From the NCBI GenBank assembly GCA_963710735.1, contig CAVQBN010000001.1:186001-250000 (forward strand): a stretch of DNA of 64,000 nucleotides. Direction: 5' to 3'. Positions within the stretch are counted from its first letter, which is position 1. Every line of letters starts with the position of its first letter. Below the pieces are notes generated by a model that was not told the DNA's origin, did not search any database, and saw nothing but the letters and a program-made list of their open reading frames with translations. The stretch comes from FEN-1297 sp963710735 (GTDB taxonomy: Bacteria; Bacteroidota; Ignavibacteria; Ignavibacteriales; Ignavibacteriaceae). The translations under genes were made by a program, and so were the position numbers. Shown here in pieces: positions 9,284 to 17,967 of this stretch.

Positions 9284-10147
9284 ATGAATTTGAAAAGTAA
9301 AAAGATAGTGCCTTATTTATTGGTGTCTCCGTACATCATTTACTTTTTGATATTCATTGCATTCCCCGTATTGTTTTCCATCGTTTTAACTTTTCATAAG
9401 TGGAATATCATTTCACCTATGCAGTATACCGGCTTAACAAATTATATCCATTTAATCCATGACGAATTTTTTATAAAATCTATTGGAAATACTCTAATAT
9501 TTTTAGCTATTCATATTCCGCTTCAAATAATCATTGCTCTTTTCCTTGCAGAGGTATTAAACCAAAATATAAAGTTCAGAGGATTTTTTAGGGGTGCATT
9601 TTTCCTGCCTGTAATTGTATCAGGTGTTGTAGTTACAATATTATGGCAGCAGTTGTATGGATTCGATACAGGTCTATTAAACCGCATTTTAATATTTCTA
9701 GGTTTAGGCCGTATCGGCTGGCTTGTTGATCCTTCCTGGGCGATGCCTTCAATTGCAATCATGGCTACCTGGAAAAATGTGGGGCTTTATGTAATATTAT
9801 TTTTAGTCGGATTGCAGACCGTACCCAAAAACTATTATGAAGCGGCTGACCTGGAAGGCGCAACTCACTGGCAGAAGTTTAGCAGAATTACAATGCCTAT
9901 GATAAACCCGACTATTTTTATGGTTGTTGTGTTATCAACTATCGGTGGATTTTCTTTGTTTATTGAACCATACATTATGACCGGTGGCGGACCGTTAAAC
10001 AGCACTCTTTCCGCAGTTCTTTATATTTATAAGCAGGGCTTCTTTTATTACCATATGGGTTACTCGGCAACCCTAGGGTTATTCTTTGCCGCGTTGATTT
10101 TAGGAGTAGTGATGATTCAGAAAAAATTTATTGAAAAAGAAAAATGA
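9284..10147 (+). CDS. ABC sugar permease, MalF/UgpA type
   Basis: This is a 287-residue protein with six predicted membrane helices. It starts 18 bases after the binding-protein stop and overlaps the next permease gene by four bases (ATGA). The EAA loop that contacts the ATPase is visible as YYEAADLEGATHWQKFSRIT followed by MPMINP. It forms the transmembrane channel of the importer with the next gene product. No ATPase gene is present in the window, so a shared MsmK/UgpC-type ATPase elsewhere is likely. Confidence 0.9.
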   Translation: MNLKSKKIVPYLLVSPYIIYFLIFIAFPVLFSIVLTFHKWNIISPMQYTGLTNYIHLIHDEFFIKSIGNTLIFLAIHIPLQIIIALFLAEVLNQNIKFRGFFRGAFFLPVIVSGVVVTILWQQLYGFDTGLLNRILIFLGLGRIGWLVDPSWAMPSIAIMATWKNVGLYVILFLVGLQTVPKNYYEAADLEGATHWQKFSRITMPMINPTIFMVVVLSTIGGFSLFIEPYIMTGGGPLNSTLSAVLYIYKQGFFYYHMGYSATLGLFFAALILGVVMIQKKFIEKEK

Positions 10148-10953
10148 AAAGAGTTATTTTTTACATATTTCTTAGTGCTTTCGCTCTAGTTTTCCTTTAT
10201 CCGTTTATTTGGATGCTGCTGGCATCCGTTTCGCCTGAGAATGAGATCGGAGCATTAACTTTTCTGCCTACTTCTCTTACTCTTAGCAGCTACACACAAA
10301 TGCTTAGCAAAATCCCTATTGCCAGGGCTTTTATTAATAGTATGTTTGTTTCCTCTATGGTAACATTGGGAGTTCTTGTTTTCGGATCTATGGTGGGATA
10401 CGCGCTTTCACGTCTGGAGTTCAAAGGCAGGAACCTAATATTTTATGTTGTTATTTTCACAATGACCTTACCTTTCCAGATCACTTTAATCCCGCAATAT
10501 ATTTTAATGGTAAAATTCGGATGGGTTGATACATATTGGGCGTTAATTGTTCCCGGGTTAATGAATGCTCTCGGTATAATTTTATTCAGGCAGTACTTTA
10601 AAAGCATTCCACAGGACCTAATTGATGCGGCCAGGATTGACGGCTGCGGTGATCTACAAATTATCTTTAGAATTCTTTGGCCGAATTCAGTACCTGCTTT
10701 AGTAACGGTAGGTATACTTACATTTATGACTTCATGGAATGATGTTCTCTGGCCTTTAATAGTAATAAGAAATGATAAATTAATGACAATGCCGCAGCTG
10801 GTTACTTTATTTGCAGTAGGCGGCGCTGCAGAATCTCAACTAGGGGTTAAACTAGCAGCAGCTACTTTGTTAGCTCTGCCGATTGTAATCGCCTACTTGT
10901 TCTTTCAAAAATATTTTATACAAAGTATGGCATCTACAGGTATTAAAGAATAA
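10144..10953 (+). CDS. ABC sugar permease, MalG/UgpE type
   Basis: This 269-residue protein has about six membrane helices. Its start overlaps the preceding stop (ATGA), indicating translational coupling. The EAA loop reads LIDAARIDGCGDLQIIFRIL followed by WPNSVPAL, as in MalG-type permeases. It is the partner of the upstream MalF-like subunit in a carbohydrate importer whose substrate is inferred from the following mannan-active enzymes. Confidence 0.9.
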   Translation: MKRVIFYIFLSAFALVFLYPFIWMLLASVSPENEIGALTFLPTSLTLSSYTQMLSKIPIARAFINSMFVSSMVTLGVLVFGSMVGYALSRLEFKGRNLIFYVVIFTMTLPFQITLIPQYILMVKFGWVDTYWALIVPGLMNALGIILFRQYFKSIPQDLIDAARIDGCGDLQIIFRILWPNSVPALVTVGILTFMTSWNDVLWPLIVIRNDKLMTMPQLVTLFAVGGAAESQLGVKLAAATLLALPIVIAYLFFQKYFIQSMASTGIKE

Positions 10954-10976
10954 AATTTACAGGAAATGTATTAGCA

Positions 10977-11792
10977 ATGTATGTAACTAGACTAACAAAA
11001 AAAATGTCGGCAAATCCCGATAGAATAGTTTTTCAATATTTTAATCCGGGAAGCCCGGCAAGAATTAAAAATATAATTGATAAAGTATTATCTCTTCCGG
11101 AGAATGAATCAGAGATTTTACTTGACAACCTTTATAAGGATTTTTCTCAAAGGCATTTGAACCTTAAACATAAGTTGATGGAGAATTTTAAGAAAGTTGA
11201 ACAATACATTCAAAATGCTGATTCACTTACTAAAGAGAAAAAATATTTACTGGGTACTTATTTCTCAAAAGAATATTCCATTGAAGCAGCATCACTTTTT
11301 AATCCATCAATAGTTCCTCATCCCGATCAGAGATATCTGAAACCCGGAATGCTGAGGTTTGTTATGAGTCTTCGCGCTACGGGTGAGGGGCATATGTCGT
11401 CGATTGAGTTTAGAACCGGAATATTAGACTCTAAAAATGAAATATATTTTGATACAATTTCAAAATATTCTGAATTACCATTAAAAGACGAGGCAAAGAC
11501 ATACTCAAAAGTATTTCTAACGGAAAGATTAAATTTTGAGACTAAAGAACAGAAAAAACTTCTGGAGGAACTGCCCGAAACATTTACTTTGAAGCAAATG
11601 AAGCACCATTTAGAAAAAAAGAATGGTTCATTAAATATTTTAAAAGAGAATATTATCAGCTTGCTGGATTCAAACTACGATATTAATTTTTCTGAAATTA
11701 CAACACTTCCAGAAAGAGTAATCTTTCCAGCTGCTTCCAACGAATCGGTCGGGATGGAAGACGCAAGATTTGTTTTGTTTAAAAGAAGATGA
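10977..11792 (+). CDS. GH130 beta-mannoside phosphorylase/hydrolase, 5' part (frameshifted)
   Basis: The start is ATG at 10977, 23 bases after the permease gene. This part gives the helical N-terminal extension (about residues 1-110) and the first propeller blades (LFNPSIVPHPDQ, GMLRFVMSLRATGEGHMS). It reaches the GH130 signature GMEDARFV, with Asp262 as the expected catalytic acid. The frame then stops after FKRR. Removing one A from the AAAA run at 11781-11784 joins it to the next frame as FKEDDGTPIYYATYTAYNG. Joined, the protein would be about 470 residues, normal for this GH130 type. Either a sequence error or a recent null mutation. Confidence 0.8.
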   Translation: MYVTRLTKKMSANPDRIVFQYFNPGSPARIKNIIDKVLSLPENESEILLDNLYKDFSQRHLNLKHKLMENFKKVEQYIQNADSLTKEKKYLLGTYFSKEYSIEAASLFNPSIVPHPDQRYLKPGMLRFVMSLRATGEGHMSSIEFRTGILDSKNEIYFDTISKYSELPLKDEAKTYSKVFLTERLNFETKEQKKLLEELPETFTLKQMKHHLEKKNGSLNILKENIISLLDSNYDINFSEITTLPERVIFPAASNESVGMEDARFVLFKRR

Positions 11793-12393
11793 CGGCACTC
11801 CAATTTATTATGCTACATATACAGCTTACAACGGAAAAACATTTGGAACTCAACTAATAGAGACAAAGGATTTTATACATTTTAAAGTGAGAACTTTACA
11901 TGGTGCCGGAGTTCGTGATAAAGGTATGGCACTCTTCCCAAGAAAAATTAATGGTAAATACGTAATTACTTCCAGGCAGGACGGAGAAAATCTTTACATA
12001 ATGTATTCAGACAATCTCTACTTCTGGGATAAATATCAATTATTAAAAATACCGAAAGAACTCTGGGAATACGTGCAGATCGGCAACGGCGGATCTCCGA
12101 TAGAAACCGATAAAGGCTGGCTCCTTATAACTCATGCTGTAGGCCCGTTTAGAAGATACACACTTAGCGCTTGTCTGCTTGATCTAAATGATCCCTCAAA
12201 AGTTATCGGTACACTAAAGTTACCTTTAATTGAACCAAACGAAAAGGAACGGGAAGGCTACGTCCCCAATGTAGTCTATACATGCGGTTCTATTGTGCAT
12301 AATAATGAATTGGTTATCCCGTATGCTATGTCTGATTCTTATTGTGGATTTGCCAAAGTAAACTTGGATGATCTTTTAAATAATCTATTGTAA
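11770..12393 (+). CDS. GH130 beta-mannoside phosphorylase/hydrolase, 3' part (frameshifted)
   Basis: This continues the GH130 propeller in the +1 frame. It contains TYTAYNGKTFGTQLIETKDF, GMALFPRKINGKYV, GGSPIETDKGWLLITHAVGP and YVPNVVYTCGS, which line up with the C-terminal two thirds of GH130 enzymes. No credible start lies at its 5' end (only an in-frame TTG), so it is not an independent gene. The active site would need residues from both parts. If the joint is real in vivo, the enzyme cleaves beta-mannosidic bonds in cytoplasmic oligosaccharides, by phosphate or water. Confidence 0.8.
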   Translation: MFCLKEDDGTPIYYATYTAYNGKTFGTQLIETKDFIHFKVRTLHGAGVRDKGMALFPRKINGKYVITSRQDGENLYIMYSDNLYFWDKYQLLKIPKELWEYVQIGNGGSPIETDKGWLLITHAVGPFRRYTLSACLLDLNDPSKVIGTLKLPLIEPNEKEREGYVPNVVYTCGSIVHNNELVIPYAMSDSYCGFAKVNLDDLLNNLL

Positions 12394-12441
12394 CTAAGTT
12401 ATACAATAGTAAATATTTTTTAAATTAAACTTGGAAATTAA

Positions 12442-13344
12442 ATGAGCATAAAGAAATACAGTAAAAATCCCATAATCGTTAAAGGAGATGTTCCATTTAA
12501 TGTAAATAGTATTTTCAATCCGGGTGCTGTAAAAATTGGAAATGAATATTTACTCGTATGCCGTGTCGAAATGCCTTCTGGCCGATCATCCTTTGTGCTT
12601 GCTAAAAGTAAAGACGGCATAAATTTTAAGGTTGATTCTAAGCCGTGTCTAACGCCCGGTGACCATGATTGTTTTCAAAAATATGTAGAGTGGGGAATCG
12701 AAGACCCGCGTATTACAAAGATCGATGATAAATATTATTTAACTTACACCGGATATTCAAAGTATATGCCTCTGGTTATGCTTTCTGAAACCCAGGATTT
12801 TAAAAATTATAAAATCATGGGACCGATTTCTTTACCATCAAATAAAGATTGCGCTTTGTTCCCAGAGAAGATTGACGGAAATTATTGGAAAATCGACCGT
12901 CCTTCAGCTGACTCTAAACATAATATATGGTTATCAAAAAGTCCCGATCTAATTCATTGGGGCGGGTATGAATTTTTAACCGAACCTACTCCCGGAACAT
13001 GGGAAGCTGATAAGATAGGCATATCTACTCAGCCTGTAAAAACAAAAGACGGCTGGCTTGTAATTTACCACGGCGTAAGAGGTTTCGGCATCAGTTATAT
13101 TTATAAAATTGGAGTTATGCTGCTTGATCTTAAAAAGCCCTGGGTAATTTTAGGAAGAAGTAAGGAGCCTATAATTTCTCCTGATCACGATTATGAACGA
13201 GTCGGCGACGTAGGTAATGTAGTATTCTCAAATGGCTGGGTCGTTGAAGATGACGGCAAAGTTAATATTTATTATTCCGGTGCGGATACAAATATCAATT
13301 TAGCTACAACTACAGTTGATCATTTGCTTTCATTGTGTAAGTAG
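12442..13344 (+). CDS. GH130 family beta-mannoside phosphorylase or mannosidase (300 aa)
   Basis: This is an intact GH130 protein of the short type. It carries FNPGAVKIGNEYLLVCRVE, the catalytic signature WGIEDPRIT with Asp88, ALFPEKIDGNYW, and a C-terminal blade with GDVGNVVFSNGWV. There is no signal peptide, so it acts in the cytoplasm on imported oligosaccharides. The family releases mannose-1-phosphate from beta-mannosides or hydrolyses beta-1,2-mannosides, and sequence alone does not decide which. It sits 48 bases after the broken GH130 gene and could partly substitute for it. Confidence 0.88.
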   Translation: MSIKKYSKNPIIVKGDVPFNVNSIFNPGAVKIGNEYLLVCRVEMPSGRSSFVLAKSKDGINFKVDSKPCLTPGDHDCFQKYVEWGIEDPRITKIDDKYYLTYTGYSKYMPLVMLSETQDFKNYKIMGPISLPSNKDCALFPEKIDGNYWKIDRPSADSKHNIWLSKSPDLIHWGGYEFLTEPTPGTWEADKIGISTQPVKTKDGWLVIYHGVRGFGISYIYKIGVMLLDLKKPWVILGRSKEPIISPDHDYERVGDVGNVVFSNGWVVEDDGKVNIYYSGADTNINLATTTVDHLLSLCK

Positions 13345-13374
13345 ATATAATAAACAAGAAAGAATAATTTTATA

Positions 13375-14679
13375 ATGAAGTTTCCTAATCAACTTTTCAG
13401 AATAGTTTTTACAACATTATTACTAACCATAGTCTTTCCATTATTAATAAAAGCACAAAATGGAAAACCATTTTCTCTCGTAAATACATCTCATCTGGAT
13501 TATCTTTATCAAAAAATTAAAGTCGGAAATAACGAAATGGGTATAATTCATATTTATGCCGATTACCCCGACTTTAAATATGTTGAAGCTAAAGGTGAGG
13601 GAATAGCGTGTGTAGATGATGCTGCGAGAGCTGAAGTTTTCTACATGAAATATTATAAGTTAAAAAAAGATCCTGCTGTGCTCGATAAAATTAAAATGCT
13701 CACTAATTTCCTTTTGTACATGCAGTCAGAAAATGGATTTTTCAACAATTTTATCTGGAAAGATTATACAATTGATTCTACTTACAAAACAAGTGTTGCT
13801 GAACCGAACTGGTGGACATGGAGGGCAATCTGGACTTTAGCCGAAGCTCAAAATTTCTTTTCAACTATTGATAAAAGTTATTCAAAAGAAATCAAATTAC
13901 ATCTGGATAAAGCTGTTGATGTAACCATAAAATGGTTAAATAAAAATAAATCAGATTCAACCGCGAACTTTGGGGGATTTAATCTTCCGACATGGCTGCC
14001 GTATCAGACAGCGGCTGACCAGGCTGCTATTTTAGTAAAAGGATTTTGTGAATATTATAAATTAAATAAAGAAAACAGAGTCCGTAATGAGATAGAAAAA
14101 TTATGTAAAGGTATTGTCGGAATGCAGGCCGGTAATGAAAAGACTCTTCCTTATTATGCTTTTCTAAGCTGGGAAAATACCTGGCACATGTGGGGCAACA
14201 GTCAAGCTGATGCTTTAATCGAAGCGGGGGAAGTTTTAGGAAAGCCTTCATATATAAAAAGTGCGATTAAGGAAATAAAGTATTTCTATCCTTATTTAAG
14301 GAAAGGAAATTTTGTAAACAATTTTTCAGTAGTAAAAATCGATGATAAAGTCTTAATGAAGGACAGCTCTCAATTTTCACAAATAGCTTATGGTATTAGG
14401 CCGATGATTATGGCATGTATAGCTGCATTTAATTCCGGACATGATAAGTCAGATGCAAAAATGGCAGGTGAGCTTGCCGGCTGGTTTTTCGGGAAAAATC
14501 CGGCTGGCAAAATGATGTACAATCCGCGAACAGGCGTTTGCTATGACGGTATTATAAGTAAAGATGAATTAAATAAAAACTCAGGCGCAGAATCAACAAT
14601 TGAAGCGCTGATATCCCTTCTTGAGGTTGAACAAAATCCTATAGCTAAAAAAGAATTGCTGAAATATTGTAAAAACTAA
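13375..14679 (+). CDS. Secreted six-hairpin (alpha/alpha) glycosidase-like protein
   Basis: This is a 434-residue protein with a signal peptide (residues 1-28, ending in IKAQ). It has repeated helical hairpins with aromatic motifs: GEGIACVDDAARAEVF, SVAEPNWWTWRAIWTLAEA, LSWENTWHMWGNSQADALIEA. Near the C-terminus, WFFGKNPAGKMMYNPRTGVC recalls the ending of GH9-like folds. It lies between GH130 and beta-mannosidase genes, so a role in breaking down mannan-type polysaccharide in the periplasm or outside is inferred. No CAZy family was assigned with confidence. Confidence 0.65.
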   Translation: MKFPNQLFRIVFTTLLLTIVFPLLIKAQNGKPFSLVNTSHLDYLYQKIKVGNNEMGIIHIYADYPDFKYVEAKGEGIACVDDAARAEVFYMKYYKLKKDPAVLDKIKMLTNFLLYMQSENGFFNNFIWKDYTIDSTYKTSVAEPNWWTWRAIWTLAEAQNFFSTIDKSYSKEIKLHLDKAVDVTIKWLNKNKSDSTANFGGFNLPTWLPYQTAADQAAILVKGFCEYYKLNKENRVRNEIEKLCKGIVGMQAGNEKTLPYYAFLSWENTWHMWGNSQADALIEAGEVLGKPSYIKSAIKEIKYFYPYLRKGNFVNNFSVVKIDDKVLMKDSSQFSQIAYGIRPMIMACIAAFNSGHDKSDAKMAGELAGWFFGKNPAGKMMYNPRTGVCYDGIISKDELNKNSGAESTIEALISLLEVEQNPIAKKELLKYCKN

Positions 14680-14742
14680 TTTTAATAATAGAACTAACTC
14701 CGGTTTTAAATTTGCTGATGTAAGTGGAAAGGATGAGCGACA

Positions 14743-17700
14743 ATGAATATAAATCAAAAAAATTTCCCAACCTGCTTTAAATCCAAAATTCAAATTGTTT
14801 TATTAACAATAATAACCAGTATTATTATGAGCTCACAAAACTTTTCGCAGCAAATAAGCATTACCAAAATTGATCAGATGCCGAATATGCCCGCTCCTTA
14901 TCATATGAGGGATTGGAAAAAAGTTACGGAGGGTTATGATTCACTTGTATTTAATTTAAATTTGACAGGCACATACCTTCCGCTAGTTTGGGTAGATAAT
15001 AGTGCAATAAATTATTCCGGCCAAAGATTTGGACTGCATACTGTAGTTGGAACAACTTCACCTACCTCCGCCGAAGCTATAAACTGTATTCCCGCTGTTG
15101 TTGGCGCAACATTAGCCGGCATAGATAAAAGCAATCAGAATGGTTATGACTGGGTGCAGATGTGTCAGGAGTGGTTCAATAAAAAGAATGGCTTAATGGT
15201 ATATAAAAATAATTCTGATGACCAGACGAGCGACGACTGGTGGTATGAAACAATGCCTAATGTCTTCTTCTATCAATTATATTCTTTATATCCCAACACC
15301 GGAGATTTCCATAATCAATTTATCAGCGTTGCCGATAAATTCCTACAAACAGTTTATATAATGGGAGGCAGCACCGCACCGTGGAAAATACCAAATATGA
15401 ATTACCAGGGATTTGACTTCGCATCAATGACTCCATATTCACAGCATGTTCACAATGAACCCGAAGCTGCCGGCGCAACTGCATGGATTTTATATAATGC
15501 TTATAAAGTAACCGGGAATTCTAAATATAGAATCGGCGCGGAATTGGCAATGGAATATTTAAATAGTCTTACTGCTAATCCTGCATATGAGCTGCAGCTT
15601 TATTACGGCGTTTATCTGGCTGCCCGGATGAATGCAGAGATCGGTACTAACTATGATGTTACAAAAATGTTGAACTGGTGTTTTACTTCCGACAACATTA
15701 GGAACTGGGGAGTTATGACAGGTAACTGGGGCGGATATGATGTAGACGGCCTGATAGGTGAAATAAATTCAAGTTTGGGCTATGGAGGCGATTATCCTTT
15801 TACGATGAACACGTTTGAACAGATAGGTGCTTTAGTTCCAATGGTTAGGTATGATTCAAGGTATGCAAGGGCAATAGGTAAACTGGTTCTTAATGCCGCA
15901 AATGCCGCAAGATTATTTTACCCAAATTATCTTCCTTCTGCGAATCAGGACGCTGTTAGCAAACAATGGGCAGATCAGTATGATACCAATTCTTATATAG
16001 CTCATGAATCAATGCATCAATATTATCCTAACAATAGTTCAATAAGTCCGTTTGCAACCGGCGACGCTGAAGGCGGCGGATGGGGACTGACAAACTTAGC
16101 GCTTTATGGTTCATCTCACGTCGGTATTTTAGGCGGAATAATTGATACGACTAATGTTGAAGGAATTCTTAAACTGGATGTCCTTAAAACGGACTACTTC
16201 CATGATAAAGCTTATCCAACTTATTTATACTTTAATCCTTATGATTCTGCTAAAACAGTAGTTGTAAATGTCGGAAATTCTTCGGGTGATATTTACGATG
16301 TTGTAAGTAAAACATTTTTACAGCAAGGTGTCAACGGTTCAACAACAATTACTATCCCGGCTAATGCAGCAGTACTTGCAGTTATTGCCCCTTCCGGCGG
16401 AACCCAAACTTATGATCTTGATAAATTTTTAGTAAATAATGTTGTGGTAGACTACCACTCCGGCAAATTTACAGGTAATTATCCGCCGAGAATAAAAAGT
16501 TTCTCAGCAGTTAAGGATACTATTTTAACAAAAGATTCAGTTAAAATTTATTGCACCGCTATTGACCAGGACGGAGATCCGTTAAATTATAATTGGAGTT
16601 CGGCCAAGGGAACTATTATCGGTACGGGTTCAAGTGTAACCTGGACAGCTCCGGATTCTGCAGGAAGGTATGTTATTAATTGTTCCGTAAGTGATAATAA
16701 TGCGAATCAAGTAGCAGCATCTGATACGATTCTAGTTATGAAATACATTAATCAGAATCCTGTTATTACAGGAATGAATGCATCACCGAGAAAGATGAAT
16801 CTTGGTGCTGCATCAGAAATAATTTGTTATGCAAATGATCCTGATAAGGACTCATTAAAATATAATTGGTCGTCGTCTGCGGGGAGTATATCCGGTGACA
16901 GCTCAAACATCATTTGGACGGCACCTTCGGCTGCCGGAAATTATTATATCAAATGTTCAGTTGATGATCAGCATGGTGGAATAGCAATTGATAGTATTGG
17001 TGTAGAAGTTAGAGATTTTTCAATTGTTCAAACCGGAGAATTGGCTGCTTATTATCCTTTTAATGGAAATGCAAACGATGCGAGCGGAAATAATAATAAT
17101 GGAACTGTTTATGGCGCAACGCTTACAACTGATAGATTCGGCAACCCTAACAGTGCTTATTCTTTTAACGGTCAGACAAGTTATATACAGGTTCCGAGCA
17201 GCTCGAGTCTTAATTTTCAAAATGCTATTACAATAAATTTCTGGATGAAGGTCGGCACACTTTATACTCGAGAGCAGTATGTATTATCACAAGGAAGTTA
17301 CGATAAAAGGTTGAAGATTTCTATAATCCCTGATAATAGCTTGAGATGGACTATCATTACAAACAGCAGCAAAAATGGCGGTATAATTGACCTGGATTCA
17401 GAAACAAAGTTAGTAACGGATAGTCTTTACAACGTTACTGTTTTATACAGCGGATCGGATTATGAAATTTATATTAATGGAAACCTTGATTCTTTTTCAT
17501 CCTGGTCCGGGCAATTACTGCAGACAACTGTTCCAATGACAATTGGGCAAATGCTGCCGACTGATCAAGGTTATAATTTTAGAGGTGTACTAGATGATAT
17601 TCGAATTTATAATTATGCGTTATCAGTTTCAGATATAAAAACCCTTGCTAATATCAGTACGTATGTTAATGACATGAAAAATTCTCAAATTCCGGATAGG

Positions 17701-17958
17701 GATATGTTGTTTCAAAATTATCCTAATCCTTTTAATCCGACCACAAAAATTAATTTCTGGCTGAAGAGTTCAGCAAATGTTTCTCTGGTAATTTATAATT
17801 CACTTGGACAAAAAGTTACTGAACTTATAAACGGCTATTTGCCGGCCGGTGAACATTCGGCAACATGGAACGGAACTAATGCGGCAAGCGGTATTTATTT
17901 TTATGAATTAAAAACAAATAATAAAAGTTTTTATCAGAAAATGGTTTTATTAAAATAG
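14743..17958 (+). CDS. Large secreted protein: helical domain, two Ig-like domains, LamG, T9SS sorting domain
   Basis: The ATG at 14743 has AAAGGATG upstream. A signal peptide covers about residues 1-36. Residues about 40-540 form an unrecognised aromatic-rich domain that looks like an (alpha/alpha) barrel (EEAA-type NEPEAAGATAWILYNAYKV). Two PKD/Ig-like repeats follow (about 580-760), each with a DPD-K/G-DSL/PL-YNWSS motif. A LamG/concanavalin-like carbohydrate-binding domain begins with LAAYYPFNGNANDASG. The end is a classic T9SS type A domain (FQNYPNPFNPTTKINF ... KMVLLK). It is therefore likely surface-exposed and binds or cleaves polysaccharide. The N-terminal activity is unknown. Confidence 0.8.
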   Translation: MNINQKNFPTCFKSKIQIVLLTIITSIIMSSQNFSQQISITKIDQMPNMPAPYHMRDWKKVTEGYDSLVFNLNLTGTYLPLVWVDNSAINYSGQRFGLHTVVGTTSPTSAEAINCIPAVVGATLAGIDKSNQNGYDWVQMCQEWFNKKNGLMVYKNNSDDQTSDDWWYETMPNVFFYQLYSLYPNTGDFHNQFISVADKFLQTVYIMGGSTAPWKIPNMNYQGFDFASMTPYSQHVHNEPEAAGATAWILYNAYKVTGNSKYRIGAELAMEYLNSLTANPAYELQLYYGVYLAARMNAEIGTNYDVTKMLNWCFTSDNIRNWGVMTGNWGGYDVDGLIGEINSSLGYGGDYPFTMNTFEQIGALVPMVRYDSRYARAIGKLVLNAANAARLFYPNYLPSANQDAVSKQWADQYDTNSYIAHESMHQYYPNNSSISPFATGDAEGGGWGLTNLALYGSSHVGILGGIIDTTNVEGILKLDVLKTDYFHDKAYPTYLYFNPYDSAKTVVVNVGNSSGDIYDVVSKTFLQQGVNGSTTITIPANAAVLAVIAPSGGTQTYDLDKFLVNNVVVDYHSGKFTGNYPPRIKSFSAVKDTILTKDSVKIYCTAIDQDGDPLNYNWSSAKGTIIGTGSSVTWTAPDSAGRYVINCSVSDNNANQVAASDTILVMKYINQNPVITGMNASPRKMNLGAASEIICYANDPDKDSLKYNWSSSAGSISGDSSNIIWTAPSAAGNYYIKCSVDDQHGGIAIDSIGVEVRDFSIVQTGELAAYYPFNGNANDASGNNNNGTVYGATLTTDRFGNPNSAYSFNGQTSYIQVPSSSSLNFQNAITINFWMKVGTLYTREQYVLSQGSYDKRLKISIIPDNSLRWTIITNSSKNGGIIDLDSETKLVTDSLYNVTVLYSGSDYEIYINGNLDSFSSWSGQLLQTTVPMTIGQMLPTDQGYNFRGVLDDIRIYNYALSVSDIKTLANISTYVNDMKNSQIPDRDMLFQNYPNPFNPTTKINFWLKSSANVSLVIYNSLGQKVTELINGYLPAGEHSATWNGTNAASGIYFYELKTNNKSFYQKMVLLK

Positions 17959-17967
17959 GAATAAGCA

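Noticed and set aside
12382..12420. Weak inverted repeat after the broken GH130 gene
   Set aside because: The ATTGTAACT/AGTTATACAAT stem has a two-base bulge and low GC; too weak to call a terminator.
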